A stretch of 64,000 bases of DNA from Clostridia bacterium (GTDB lineage Bacteria > Bacillota > Clostridia > UBA1381). The position numbers and the translations under genes are program-made. The DNA lies in the NCBI GenBank assembly GCA_017443895.1, contig JAFSXU010000043.1, positions 1-64,000 of the forward strand, read 5' to 3'. The notes under the pieces are model-generated. The model worked only from the letters and a program-made list of their open reading frames with translations. It ran no database searches and was not told the DNA's origin. Each line of letters starts with the position of its first letter. The first letter of the stretch is position 1. This document shows positions 54,930 through 63,291 of the stretch, piece after piece.

Positions 54930-55230
54930 TAAATTTTGGTTTATGGTACGAATAATGGTATCGAAATTTGTAGGGGAGGGTTTCCATGCCCTCCCGTTCC
55001 CAATATGCGTTATCGGAGATACGGGCAGGCGCAGAGACCTGCCCCTACGACCATACCAATTTACGATTTTGCAATGGTACGCTAAACCAAAATTTACCGA
55101 AAAGTAGGGGCGGATATTATCCGCCCGTTTATACCGTATAATATACCGATAACAGCGGGCGGCTGATAGCCGCCCCTACAAATCCATACCCATTTACCAT
55201 AACCTAATTGGTACCATAAACCAAAATTTA
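54930..55230. repeat. Modular hairpin repeat element, copy 1 (301 bases, 20-base terminal inverted repeats)
   Basis: Fills most of the 359-base gap 54882-55240. Ends: TAAATTTTGGTTTATGGTAC (54930-54949) and its perfect complement (55211-55230). A third, variant copy of the end (GTACGCTAAACCAAAATTTA) lies inside at 55077-55096. Between them are two modules, each opening with GTAGGGG and closing with CCCCTAC: 54970-55047 and 55104-55178. Each module has two GC-rich hairpins, for example GGGAGGG/CCCTCCC (54974-54995) and GGGCGGCT/AGCCGCCC (55157-55175). No convincing coding sequence. Confidence 0.8.
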
Positions 55231-55240
55231 TCGTTCAACA

Positions 55241-55567
55241 TTATTCGTTTATGTGGATCAATACCTGCTCTATGATTGTTTTTACATGTTCATCATCAAG
55301 CGAATATATAGTCTGTTTCCCGTCACGGCGGAACTTAACCAGTCTTGCCTGTTTTAAGGTTCTTAACTGATGCGAAACGGCAGACGGGCTCATTGATATT
55401 TGATCGCAGATCTCCCCCACGCTCAGCTCCGTGTCAAACAATGCCCACAATATTTTTATCCTTGTACTGTCACTGAAAACCTTAAACACCTCTGACAAGT
55501 CCTGAAACATTTTGTCATCGGGCAAAACAGTCTTTAGTTTTTCAAAAATATCTATATCCTTACCCAT
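55241..55567 (-). CDS. ArsR/SmtB-family zinc-responsive repressor
   Basis: Winged-helix metal sensor of 108 residues. DNA-binding helices: TELSVGEICDQISMSPSAVS, then HQLRTLKQARLVKFRRDGKQ. The C-terminal alpha-5 helix carries Asp92, His94, His105 and Glu108, the exact D-x-H-x10-H-x2-E zinc site of SmtB. The cysteine motif of CadC-type sensors is absent. Its likely target, by inference, is the P-type ATPase at 11102 with its TGAA-N6-TTCA operator. It follows mgtE by 20 bases and may be transcribed with it. Confidence 0.9.
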   Translation of the reverse strand: MGKDIDIFEKLKTVLPDDKMFQDLSEVFKVFSDSTRIKILWALFDTELSVGEICDQISMSPSAVSHQLRTLKQARLVKFRRDGKQTIYSLDDEHVKTIIEQVLIHINE

Positions 55568-55587
55568 TTTTTGTCCTCTACCGTAAT

Positions 55588-56931
55588 TTAACCTATATTA
55601 AAAAACTTAGTCGCTATTGAAAAATATATTATTATAGAACCTGCGTCAACTATTGTCGTTATAAGCGGTGCCGCCATAACGGCAGGATCCATTTTAAGCC
55701 GTTTTGCAAGCATTGGGAGCATACAGCCTATCAGCTGGGACATTACCACAGTTCCTATAATTGATAAGCTTACAACCAACGCCAGCGTATAGTCATGGTA
55801 CTGAATAATTATCCGTATTGCGTTTACCGCGCCCAATACCGCACTCATAAGTGCCGATACCCTCAGTTCTTTCCACAACACTTTAAAGAAATCCCTTAAT
55901 TTTATATCGTCAACCGACATACCTCGTATAATAAGCGTTGCCGACTGTGAACCGCAGTTTCCGCCCGTACCCATAAGCATGGGTATAAACGATACCAAAA
56001 TCGCCTCGGTTGCAAATGCCGCCTCATAATTTGCAATTATATGCCCTGTTATTGCCGCGGAGAGCATAAGCACCAAAAGCCATATTATTCTGTTCCTTGC
56101 ATGGTGTATATCCGACATTTTAAAATACGATTCTTCATGCGGTGCAATAGCCGCCATCATCTCGATATCCTCAGTTGTTTCCTCCTGCATAACATCAATC
56201 GCATCGTCAAATGTTACAATTCCCACAAGCCTCATCTCATCATCAACAACGGGTATAGTAACAAGGTCGTATTTATTTACCGCCTTTGCAACATCCTCCT
56301 TATCATCATGCGTATGGACATACACATCGGTATTATCCATTATATCCTTTATACGCTCGTCCTTATTTGAGAGGAGCAAGGTTTTTATGGAAATAAGACC
56401 TAAGAGCTTTCTGTCGTCCTTTGTTACAAAGCAGGTGTATACCGTTTCTGCATCGGATATGACACGCCTTATACGCTTTATTGCCTCCTCAACCGTCATA
56501 TTCGGGCGCAGACTGATATACTCTGTATTCATAAGACTTCCTGCGCTGTCCTCGGGATATTTTAAAATCTCGTTTATCATACGCCTTGTCTTTGGATCGG
56601 TATTTTTCAAAATACGCTTTACCACATTTGCAGGCATTTCCTCTACAATATCCGCCGCATCATCGACATACAGTTCATCAAACACTTCCTTGATTTCACT
56701 GTCGGAAAAGCCCTTTATCAAAAGTCCCTGCTGGTCGGTATCCATCATGGAAAAGGTTTCTGCCGCCACATCTTTTGGTAATAATCTAAAAAGTATCGGT
56801 ATTTTCTCATCAGACATTTCGGCAAATATCTGAGCAATATCCGCCTCGTTCATTTCGCATAAGAAAGCTCTTAAATTCGAGTATTGCTTTAGCACAAGCA
56901 TTGCTTCTATCTTTTCTATTGTTTCCTGCAC
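55588..56931 (-). CDS. mgtE: Magnesium transporter MgtE
   Basis: Magnesium channel of 447 residues. The cytosolic N domain (about 1-125, with EADIAQIFAEMSDEKIPILF) and two CBS domains (about 130-250) gate the C-terminal five-helix pore (about 280-447), whose motifs include MLMGTGGNCGSQSATLIIRG and PLITTIVDAGSIIIYF with the ion-binding Asp. The frame is open to ATG 56970, but GTG 56931 lies 8 bases after AGGAGGGG and begins the conserved part, so I chose it. Confidence 0.93.
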   Translation of the reverse strand: MQETIEKIEAMLVLKQYSNLRAFLCEMNEADIAQIFAEMSDEKIPILFRLLPKDVAAETFSMMDTDQQGLLIKGFSDSEIKEVFDELYVDDAADIVEEMPANVVKRILKNTDPKTRRMINEILKYPEDSAGSLMNTEYISLRPNMTVEEAIKRIRRVISDAETVYTCFVTKDDRKLLGLISIKTLLLSNKDERIKDIMDNTDVYVHTHDDKEDVAKAVNKYDLVTIPVVDDEMRLVGIVTFDDAIDVMQEETTEDIEMMAAIAPHEESYFKMSDIHHARNRIIWLLVLMLSAAITGHIIANYEAAFATEAILVSFIPMLMGTGGNCGSQSATLIIRGMSVDDIKLRDFFKVLWKELRVSALMSAVLGAVNAIRIIIQYHDYTLALVVSLSIIGTVVMSQLIGCMLPMLAKRLKMDPAVMAAPLITTIVDAGSIIIYFSIATKFFNIG

Positions 56932-57065
56932 TAAATATCCCCTCCTATCCTGACATTGCCAACCTATCATATGCTTTCGGCAACTCGGCTGACGCCACTC
57001 ATGGCGGCTGACGAGTCCTATTAACTTAGCTTGACAACATTGCCTCCTATGCTTATTTTTTCTTA
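56932..57065 (-). promoter_or_regulatory. Structured 5' leader of mgtE (possible riboregulator)
   Basis: About 135 bases lie between the promoter and the start. The core is a symmetrical hairpin: ACTCG-TCAGC-CGCCA-TGAG-TGGCG-TCAGC-CGAGT, so two paired blocks flank an internal loop of TCAGC against TCAGC. GGCAATGT occurs on both sides of it, and ATAGG occurs four times, the last in the ribosome binding site region. The leader contains the TAGCTTGAYRACATTRC motif on the opposite strand. It does not match the M-box consensus as I remember it. Confidence 0.45.
57027..57043. repeat. Copy of the TAGCTTGAYRACATTRC motif (mgtE leader)
   Basis: TAGCTTGACAACATTGC on the plus strand; 15 of 17 bases equal the copy before spoVB. 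Confidence 0.45.
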
Positions 57066-57071
57066 CAGTTT

Positions 57072-57100
57072 ATTATATGTTTTTTTCACGCTTTAGTCAA
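57072..57100 (-). promoter_or_regulatory. Sigma-A promoter of mgtE
   Basis: Minus-strand TTGACT (57100-57095), 17 bases, TATAAT (57077-57072). Confidence 0.75.
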
Positions 57101-57120
57101 GCGGATAAATTAAAATCCGC

Positions 57121-57543
57121 TTATTTTTTAATTCTTTTTATGTAGCCCAGATCCTCCATAAAACCGTTTATTGATACCGTCATAATATCTCCGCCCACAG
57201 GCTCATTATCCACACATATCACATTTGCATAAACAGTATCATCAACTGCATACGGAAAATTTAAAACCTCGTATGTATACCGTATTGCACGCCTGCCCTC
57301 ATACGGCAAAAGGTCTAAGCCTGCCTTAATTTGAAGTTTATTATATTCTGTATATACATTATCAAACGGCAGAGGAATATTTATTTCCTCAACCTCTATG
57401 GGCCGTTTTTGAACTTCTACCCCGAACTTTGCTAAAAATTCATGATTTGCTTTGTTTACGCTCTCGTCCGCAAACAAATAAAAGACCGTGCCAATTGTTG
57501 CAATTATCATAACCACTATCACATACAAAAACAAATTCCGCAT
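57121..57543 (-). CDS. DUF4830-like membrane-anchored protein
   Basis: A 140-residue protein with one N-terminal membrane helix (about 5-24) and an extracytoplasmic part. The stretch IEVEEINIPLPFDNVYTEYN, then LLPYEGRRAIRYTYEVLN and VGGDIMTVSINGFM fits DUF4830, found widely in clostridia; function unknown. Start at ATG 57543 after TGAGGTG; a GTG three codons upstream is the longer frame. Confidence 0.72.
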   Translation of the reverse strand: MRNLFLYVIVVMIIATIGTVFYLFADESVNKANHEFLAKFGVEVQKRPIEVEEINIPLPFDNVYTEYNKLQIKAGLDLLPYEGRRAIRYTYEVLNFPYAVDDTVYANVICVDNEPVGGDIMTVSINGFMEDLGYIKRIKK

Positions 57544-57639
57544 TTTTAGCACCTCATTTTTTGAAAATTTTTCCTGAATTATTTATATTCTCAATGTAAA
57601 TACTAAATGTGTAAATTTACAAAAAGGAGTTGATTCTTA

Positions 57640-57861
57640 ATGAATAGCAATGGAATGAACAACACTGCATTGATTTTGGTTATTCTCGGTGCAATAAACT
57701 GGCTTTTAATAGGCCTGTTCAGTTTTGACCTTGTCGGCTCAATCTTAGGCGGACAATTATCCGTACTTGCAAGGATAGTCTTTGTAATTGTCGGCATTGC
57801 TGGCTTGTGGTCAATCAATCTTTTATTTAAGGATAAGGTGCCAAGACACGATCATGCCTGA
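57640..57861 (+). CDS. DUF378 family small membrane protein
   Basis: A 73-residue protein with two hydrophobic helices (about 8-30 and 40-62). The sequence LILVILGAINWLLIGLFSFD with a following LARIVFVIVGIAGLW is the DUF378 (YuzA-like) pattern. Role unknown. Strong RBS AAAAGGAG. Its own terminator follows. Confidence 0.9.
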   Translation: MNSNGMNNTALILVILGAINWLLIGLFSFDLVGSILGGQLSVLARIVFVIVGIAGLWSINLLFKDKVPRHDHA

Positions 57862-57896
57862 ATCCGTTTTAGGCTATTGTATTTAGCTAAGAACGC

Positions 57897-57948
57897 AAAA
57901 CTCACCACTCGGAGTATACACATACACCGTCGGGTGAGTTTTGTTTGT
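57897..57948 (+). terminator. Intrinsic terminator between DUF378 and GH53 genes
   Basis: AAAACTCACC (57897-57906) and GGTGAGTTTT (57933-57942) form a 10-base-pair stem with a T-rich tail; it can also serve the convergent GH53 gene. Confidence 0.85.
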
Positions 57949-57972
57949 TCATACTTTATTTCGGTTACATTC

Positions 57973-60483
57973 CTACTGTGCCACCTTTGCGATAGGCGTC
58001 TGGGAAGAATCCCAAAGCATCAGCTTGTGTGTACCCAAAGGTACCGTTGCATCTACCTTGATTTTTCCGTCATTATCTGCGCCGTTTTTAACAACTACAT
58101 CATTAAGCCCTCCGTCATCGTCATATGTTGCTACATATAAAATAACATCTTTTGCGCTCATACTTGCGCCGTTTATAGGTGTAACATTTATCGCTATTAC
58201 ATTATCATTTGTATTCTGTGTTATCTTTACCTTATCCTTATACTGAGGCGTTGGCTCTAACACATTATCACTTGATAGCAAGGTTTGAGTTACACAAATT
58301 TTCGGTATTGCATACTGCACTGTCCAGCTCACACTGCCACCTCTTACAAAGCCCATTGAAACACTGCCAAGACTACCCTCGCCAAGCTCCGTATCCTTTA
58401 ACACCTCTGTTCCGTCAACAAGCAAACTTACAAGTGTATCGGTTTTTGAATTTATGACTGCTTTAATGCTTGTTGTTTTACCGTTACAGCCTGTTTTTAT
58501 GGCATTTTGACTGTATGTTGCACCGCCGTCCAAGCTATAGAACATACTATATGTGCCATTATAGCCAATTGTGAGTTTATCGCCCAGCTTAATATATGCA
58601 TAGTTTGTAGTTCTTCCGGTACTGCTTGCGACATAGAAATCAGTCTCATATGTAACAAGCGCATTATCAGATACATCAAAGGTCTTTGTCACACTGCCCG
58701 TCATATTATTATCCGCATACAAGCCGTAGGTTGAATTTATTGTCGGAATTGCAAGCGAATTACCGTTTAATTTCCAATCCTCTATATCGGCATTACTCCA
58801 AGCAGTATCAATTCCACGCTCATAAAGCGTTGTGGCTTTGGGAAGCTCTACTGTTCTTATGGCATTTTGAGTTTCCTTATACAGTCCTACACTTGATATT
58901 GCCTTTCCCATAAAATCAAACAATGTGGTATTCTCAACTACATTTGACTGTACATAATCCCCGTTTTCCGATATCGCCCAGCCTACAAGGTTATTGCCGT
59001 ATTTATCCTCTACATGGATTTTTAACGGATCCCAATAAAGTATTCCAAGACAGTTAGCCGAAAGTTTCATATAGTTTATAAACTCCGCCATAAAGCCCTT
59101 ATGTCCCGACTGTGTATCGGGATAAATTTCCTTATATGCGTCAATATTAAAGAGCTGACCGTCATATCCGTCCTTTTTCTTATCAGTCCAGTTATAGCCA
59201 ACCTCCATTATCATTACGGGCTTATCGTAAAGGCTTGATAATTCATTTACTCTGTCTTTACATACAGATGCGGTCTGTACTGTCCATGACGGATAATACG
59301 AAATTCCTGTTACATCCCATTTTCCGCCCGCATTTTTATATGCATCATACCACCATTTATGGTTTCCTGCATTTGAATACTGGAAATTGCCGTCGCTTGC
59401 AAGATGCATAATTACCTGCGTCTTGTTATCCGACACCTCCTTTACCGCATCATAGCCACGGTTTAAGATTGTTGCAAGTGCGCCAAAATTTGCATCATAC
59501 CAAACATTTTTATCGTTTGACTCATACTCAATTCCGTATGTTGATGTGTTGAAAAATGCGCCAAAGCTACCTGCAAACGGCATAAACATACCGCCGTTTA
59601 TCTCATTACCCAATGACACATACTCAGGTAATGTTCCCTGCTCCTTCAGCTTTGTCATAACGGACTTTGTGTAATTGTACACGCAATCAGAAAGCGCGGA
59701 TATGATTTCAGACTTCTGTGAAGCTGTCATTGACTTTAGGAATGAAAGGCTCTCAATATCATAGCCCAGCTTTGTTTTAATTTCCGATACCCAATCGCTT
59801 GGTATTCTCTGTCTTTCGCCGTTTGACCAGTAATCGGAATAGTTAAATGTAAAGACTATATCCATACCGTTTGCCTTTGCCTCTTTTGCAAGGTTTAGGC
59901 AGTCTTGCTCGTCCTGATAGCCTTCTGGTAAATAATATGTTCCGTCACCATGCCCCTTGCCCGGTGTGTTTGACAAACGGATACGGCATGAATTCATACC
60001 CATGGATGCCAAATACTCAATCGGGTTTACTTCATTTCCCGACAAATCATAGTATTTACCGCCCTTGTCGTTTATAATGGTATACTCTGAAATATCACCG
60101 CCGTTTAAAAATTCATACTCCGATGTTGAAACAGCCTTTACATTGCTTATTGATGCATCCCCTGTGCCGTCATTATACAAGCCGTACTCAATCTCGCCGT
60201 CGGCTGTGTACACGCTCCTTACAACAATATCCTGTCCGCTTGTTTCGGTGCTTTTTGGCAGTGCGCTCATACCCGTTGTTGAGCCTGATGATTTTGCCCA
60301 CATATAACATTCCCCGTCAACCGATGAATTTTCATATGTCGCCTCAATATTGTAGTAGCCCGGTACAAGCCCTGTTATCTTTCCCGAATATGTATTTTGG
60401 GCAAGCGTGTTCGGGCATACGCTCATCATCATTGCTCCGCACACACTAAAACCAAGTATTTTCTTTAATATCTTACTTTTCAT
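57973..60483 (-). CDS. Secreted arabinogalactan endo-beta-1,4-galactanase (GH53) with accessory modules
   Basis: Cuts beta-1,4-galactan side chains of pectin outside the cell. Length 836. Signal peptide 1-28 (to NTLAQ). An N-terminal beta-sandwich module (about 30-130, YSGKITGLVPGYYNIEATYE) precedes the GH53 catalytic domain (about 135-510): GGDISEYTIINDKGGKYYD, VFTFNYSDYWSNGERQRIPS, acid/base Glu near 290 in SLGNEINGG, nucleophile Glu near 425 in IMEVGYNW. A concanavalin-like module (about 560-730) and a terminal Ig-like domain follow. No wall anchor or SLH domain is seen, so it is probably released. Start at 60483 after AGAGAGG. Confidence 0.92.
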   Translation of the reverse strand: MKSKILKKILGFSVCGAMMMSVCPNTLAQNTYSGKITGLVPGYYNIEATYENSSVDGECYMWAKSSGSTTGMSALPKSTETSGQDIVVRSVYTADGEIEYGLYNDGTGDASISNVKAVSTSEYEFLNGGDISEYTIINDKGGKYYDLSGNEVNPIEYLASMGMNSCRIRLSNTPGKGHGDGTYYLPEGYQDEQDCLNLAKEAKANGMDIVFTFNYSDYWSNGERQRIPSDWVSEIKTKLGYDIESLSFLKSMTASQKSEIISALSDCVYNYTKSVMTKLKEQGTLPEYVSLGNEINGGMFMPFAGSFGAFFNTSTYGIEYESNDKNVWYDANFGALATILNRGYDAVKEVSDNKTQVIMHLASDGNFQYSNAGNHKWWYDAYKNAGGKWDVTGISYYPSWTVQTASVCKDRVNELSSLYDKPVMIMEVGYNWTDKKKDGYDGQLFNIDAYKEIYPDTQSGHKGFMAEFINYMKLSANCLGILYWDPLKIHVEDKYGNNLVGWAISENGDYVQSNVVENTTLFDFMGKAISSVGLYKETQNAIRTVELPKATTLYERGIDTAWSNADIEDWKLNGNSLAIPTINSTYGLYADNNMTGSVTKTFDVSDNALVTYETDFYVASSTGRTTNYAYIKLGDKLTIGYNGTYSMFYSLDGGATYSQNAIKTGCNGKTTSIKAVINSKTDTLVSLLVDGTEVLKDTELGEGSLGSVSMGFVRGGSVSWTVQYAIPKICVTQTLLSSDNVLEPTPQYKDKVKITQNTNDNVIAINVTPINGASMSAKDVILYVATYDDDGGLNDVVVKNGADNDGKIKVDATVPLGTHKLMLWDSSQTPIAKVAQ

Positions 60484-60619
60484 AATGTATTCCTCTCTAC
60501 AAGTTGTGTATATTATCATTATACAACATTTTCTTTTGTTTTTATTAGACTTTTTTAGTGATTTTATTACCCATTATTCGTTTTAAATAAAAAGTTATAT
60601 ATATGATATTTTTTTGTAA

Positions 60620-60648
60620 TTGAACAAAAGCGATATTACTGATACAAT
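60620..60648 (+). promoter_or_regulatory. Sigma-A promoter of the SulP gene
   Basis: TTGAAC (60620-60625), 17 bases, TACAAT (60643-60648), 35 bases before the start. Confidence 0.65.
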
Positions 60649-60683
60649 TAGGCTATATAACTATTTATGAGAGGGATTTAGCT

Positions 60684-62318
60684 ATGATAAAAAAATACAT
60701 ATGGGATTTAAAAACGGAATTTCGTGGTTATAATGGAAAAGCACTGTCCGCAGATATTATGGCAGGCTTAACCGTGGCTGCAGTTGCCCTTCCGCTTGCC
60801 TTAGCATTTGGCGTGTCCTCGGGCGCAGATGCGGCATCGGGACTTATAACGGCAATTTTTGCAGGTATTTTCATCGGATTTTTGGGCGGTGCCTCATATC
60901 AGATTTCAGGACCTACGGGAGCTATGGCAACTATTCTTGTGTCATTATCGGCACAGTACGGCATGGGCGGAGTCTTAACGGCAGGCCTGCTTGCAGGTAT
61001 CGTTATAATAATTGCAGCCGTGCTAAAGGCAGGAAAGTTAGTTTCGTTTATACCTCAGCCTGTTATAACAGGCTTTACATCGGGAATTGCAATTATAATC
61101 GCCTTAGGACAGATTGATAATTTTTTCGGCACACATTCAGAGGGTGCAGATGCAATAAGAAAGCTTATATCGTATACACAGCTTGGGTTCTCGCCCGATT
61201 TATGGACAATGATATTCGGAATTATAGTGGTTTTGATTATTGTAATATATCCTAAAAAGCTACAATCCATTATCCCCTCGTCCCTTGCATCAATTGTAAT
61301 CGTTCTTATAATCAATATGGTAATGTTTAAAACTCCTGTTGTAAAAGAAGTTGGAGACATTCCAAAAACGCTTATAACAAAGAACAGTCTGCTGTTTACA
61401 GGTATTCCTGTAAGTCAGATAAACCACCTTATTCTGCCTGCTGTATCTATTGCGATACTTGGTATGATAGAGTCACTCCTGTGCGGTGCCTCGGCAGGCA
61501 AAATGAAGCATGAAAAGCTTGATGCAACCCGTGAGCTTATGGCGCAGGGTATAGGAAACATCATAATACCGCTCTTTGGCGGTATTCCTGCAACGGCGGC
61601 TATTGCAAGAACATCGGTTGCAATAAAGGCAGGCGGCAGGACAAGACTGGTATCGGTTTTCCACTCAATAACACTTATACTGTCAATGTTCTTACTTGGC
61701 TCTGTTATGGGCAGAATACCGTTATCGGCACTTGCAGGCGTGCTTATGGTTACGGCATGGCGCATGAACGACTGGGAGGCAATAAAAAGAATTTTTAAAA
61801 ACAAAATAAAGACCTCAATCGGAATGTTTTTGGTTACCATGTGCGCAACGGTCGTATTTGACCTTACAATTGCAATAGCGGTAGGCGTTATATTTGCAAT
61901 GGTATTCTTTGTAATCAAAAGCACACATTTAAGAGTTTCAATAAGCAGAGTTGACCCTAACCGCCTTATCGGTAAGGGCATAAACGGTAATCACAAAAAC
62001 ACACTTGTTGTATATATGTCAGGACCAATGTTTTTCGGTACACAGGAGATACTTACAAAGGCATTATACGAGGCAGGCGAATACGATGCGGTAATATTCT
62101 CAATGCTTGGCGTACCCACCATTGACCAGAGCGCAATAATCGAAATGGAGGATTTGGTAAACGAGTTTCGTGACTCACAAATCCGGCCGATGTTCTGCGG
62201 TGTTCAACAGCATGTAATGGATATGATGATCCGTGACGGATTTGTTGAATCGGTTGGCGATGAATGTTTTGTTTGGGACACAATAGAGGCTTTGAAATAT
62301 TTAGAAACAAATAAATAG
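60684..62318 (+). CDS. SulP-family anion transporter with STAS domain
   Basis: Membrane carrier of 544 residues for sulfate, bicarbonate or dicarboxylates. The N-terminal signature ALPLALAFGVSSGADAASGL and YQISGPTGAMATILVSL, and the central LGMIESLLCGASAGKM are family features. About 11-14 helices are followed by a C-terminal STAS domain (about 435-544; VVYMSGPMFFGTQEILTKAL, FSMLGVPTIDQSAIIEMEDL). The substrate cannot be told from sequence alone. Confidence 0.92.
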   Translation: MIKKYIWDLKTEFRGYNGKALSADIMAGLTVAAVALPLALAFGVSSGADAASGLITAIFAGIFIGFLGGASYQISGPTGAMATILVSLSAQYGMGGVLTAGLLAGIVIIIAAVLKAGKLVSFIPQPVITGFTSGIAIIIALGQIDNFFGTHSEGADAIRKLISYTQLGFSPDLWTMIFGIIVVLIIVIYPKKLQSIIPSSLASIVIVLIINMVMFKTPVVKEVGDIPKTLITKNSLLFTGIPVSQINHLILPAVSIAILGMIESLLCGASAGKMKHEKLDATRELMAQGIGNIIIPLFGGIPATAAIARTSVAIKAGGRTRLVSVFHSITLILSMFLLGSVMGRIPLSALAGVLMVTAWRMNDWEAIKRIFKNKIKTSIGMFLVTMCATVVFDLTIAIAVGVIFAMVFFVIKSTHLRVSISRVDPNRLIGKGINGNHKNTLVVYMSGPMFFGTQEILTKALYEAGEYDAVIFSMLGVPTIDQSAIIEMEDLVNEFRDSQIRPMFCGVQQHVMDMMIRDGFVESVGDECFVWDTIEALKYLETNK

Positions 62319-62400
62319 TAAAGAGGGGCTGTTGCGTTAAAAATGCATACAGCCCTGTATTGTCTAAGAAATAATATTTTTGATTTATCCGTTTTGGATA
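62319..62400 (+). terminator. Weak terminator-like hairpin after the SulP gene
   Basis: GGGCTGT and ACAGCCC (about 62326-62356) form a 7-base-pair stem without a T run. GGCTGTTGC (62327-62335) also has a perfect partner GCAACAGCC at 62675-62683, on the far side of the repeat element. Confidence 0.35.
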
Positions 62401-62672
62401 TAAATTTTGGTTTAGCGGGGTAATTTTGATTAAATGAATAATGAATGATGAATAATGAATAATTATGGTGGAAAAATCTCCGATTTTTCTATAATATGGC
62501 GGTTGGGGGTAAATTTTGATTTATGTGTGTTAATGGGTATTGTTATTGTAGGGCAGGGGCTTGCTCCTGCCGTATCCCCGATAACGCATATTTGGAAAGG
62601 TTGGAGCAAGCCCCAACCCTACAACCCACACCAATTTACGATTTTTTAAATGATACGCTAAACCAAAATTTA
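62401..62672. repeat. Modular hairpin repeat element, copy 2 (272 bases, 17-base terminal inverted repeats)
   Basis: Fills most of the 369-base gap 62319-62687. Ends TAAATTTTGGTTTAGCG (62401-62417) and its perfect complement (62656-62672). Inside are a short AATAATGA-type tandem stretch (about 62436-62462) and one GTAGGG...CCCTAC module (62548-62622) with hairpins GGCAGGGGC/GCTCCTGCC and GGTTGGAGC/GCCCCAACC. The right end shares CCAATTTACGATTTT and the CGCTAAACC terminus with copy 1. The module linker is the inverted form of the copy 1 linker (CGATAACGCATATT). Confidence 0.8.
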
Positions 62673-62687
62673 GTGCAACAGCCTATT

Positions 62688-63287
62688 TTATTTTACCTCT
62701 ATTATGCGAATGCAATTCATCGGCATATGTGTCTGAGATGCGACAATCTCACATAATACCGTTACATCATTTTCCGAAAAACCGTCCTTTTTAACCGATA
62801 TATTTGCAACATCGTCACTTATGTATGCACAAACCAAGTCATAGCCCTTTGACTGTGCAAGGCTCTCAATTTCTGTTTCCTTTTCAACATTATCGGCGGT
62901 CTGTATAATCTTATCGCCCGCTTTTTTCCTCACATCTTCGTCAAAGCTCTCATTTGCGGCAGTCTGGTTTAATATTTCAAGCGCCTTTGACCTTGCCTCC
63001 TCACGCTCTAACCTTGCATTTTCAAAGTAGTTGCCGTCTGTGTCTTTTACCTCCTCGACATTGGCAGCATCGGATGCAGTTTCTTCTGCTTCCTCCGTAT
63101 TTTCATCCGTAACCTCCTCAACATTACTTACAAACTGCGCCTCACCCAATTTCTTGCCCGTTTCTATATAGCTATCGCCGTCATTTACCCGTATTGTGTC
63201 CTGATACGACCAGTTCAGATACCCTGCCACTCCTATCAGGATTACAAGCATTCCTGCCACAAGCTCCTTTTTCTTTAACACCATCAT
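62688..63287 (-). CDS. spoIIIAH: Stage III sporulation protein AH
   Basis: Mother-cell membrane protein of 199 residues that forms the SpoIIIAH-SpoIIQ channel with the forespore. One N-terminal helix (about 9-25) is followed by an acidic linker rich in Glu (about 50-85) and the ring-building domain (about 100-199; REEARSKALEILNQTAANES, KKAGDKIIQTADNVEKETEI, then VCAYISDDVANISVKKDGF). Start at ATG 63287 after AAGGAGG. Last gene of the spoIIIA operon. Confidence 0.95.
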   Translation of the reverse strand: MMVLKKKELVAGMLVILIGVAGYLNWSYQDTIRVNDGDSYIETGKKLGEAQFVSNVEEVTDENTEEAEETASDAANVEEVKDTDGNYFENARLEREEARSKALEILNQTAANESFDEDVRKKAGDKIIQTADNVEKETEIESLAQSKGYDLVCAYISDDVANISVKKDGFSENDVTVLCEIVASQTHMPMNCIRIIEVK

Positions 63288-63291
63288 AAAT

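Noticed and set aside
54904-55107. Open frame of 67 codons in the first repeat element
   Set aside because: It runs through inverted repeats and hairpins and starts inside the GH105 terminator; the sequence is explained by the repeat.
56932-57065. c-di-GMP-I (GEMM) riboswitch in the mgtE leader, because of an AGCCGAGTTGCCG segment
   Set aside because: The other conserved GEMM parts are absent; the similarity is limited to about 13 bases.
61415-61981. Antisense frame of 188 codons within the SulP gene
   Set aside because: Fully inside a clear transporter gene and without ribosome binding site or recognisable domain.
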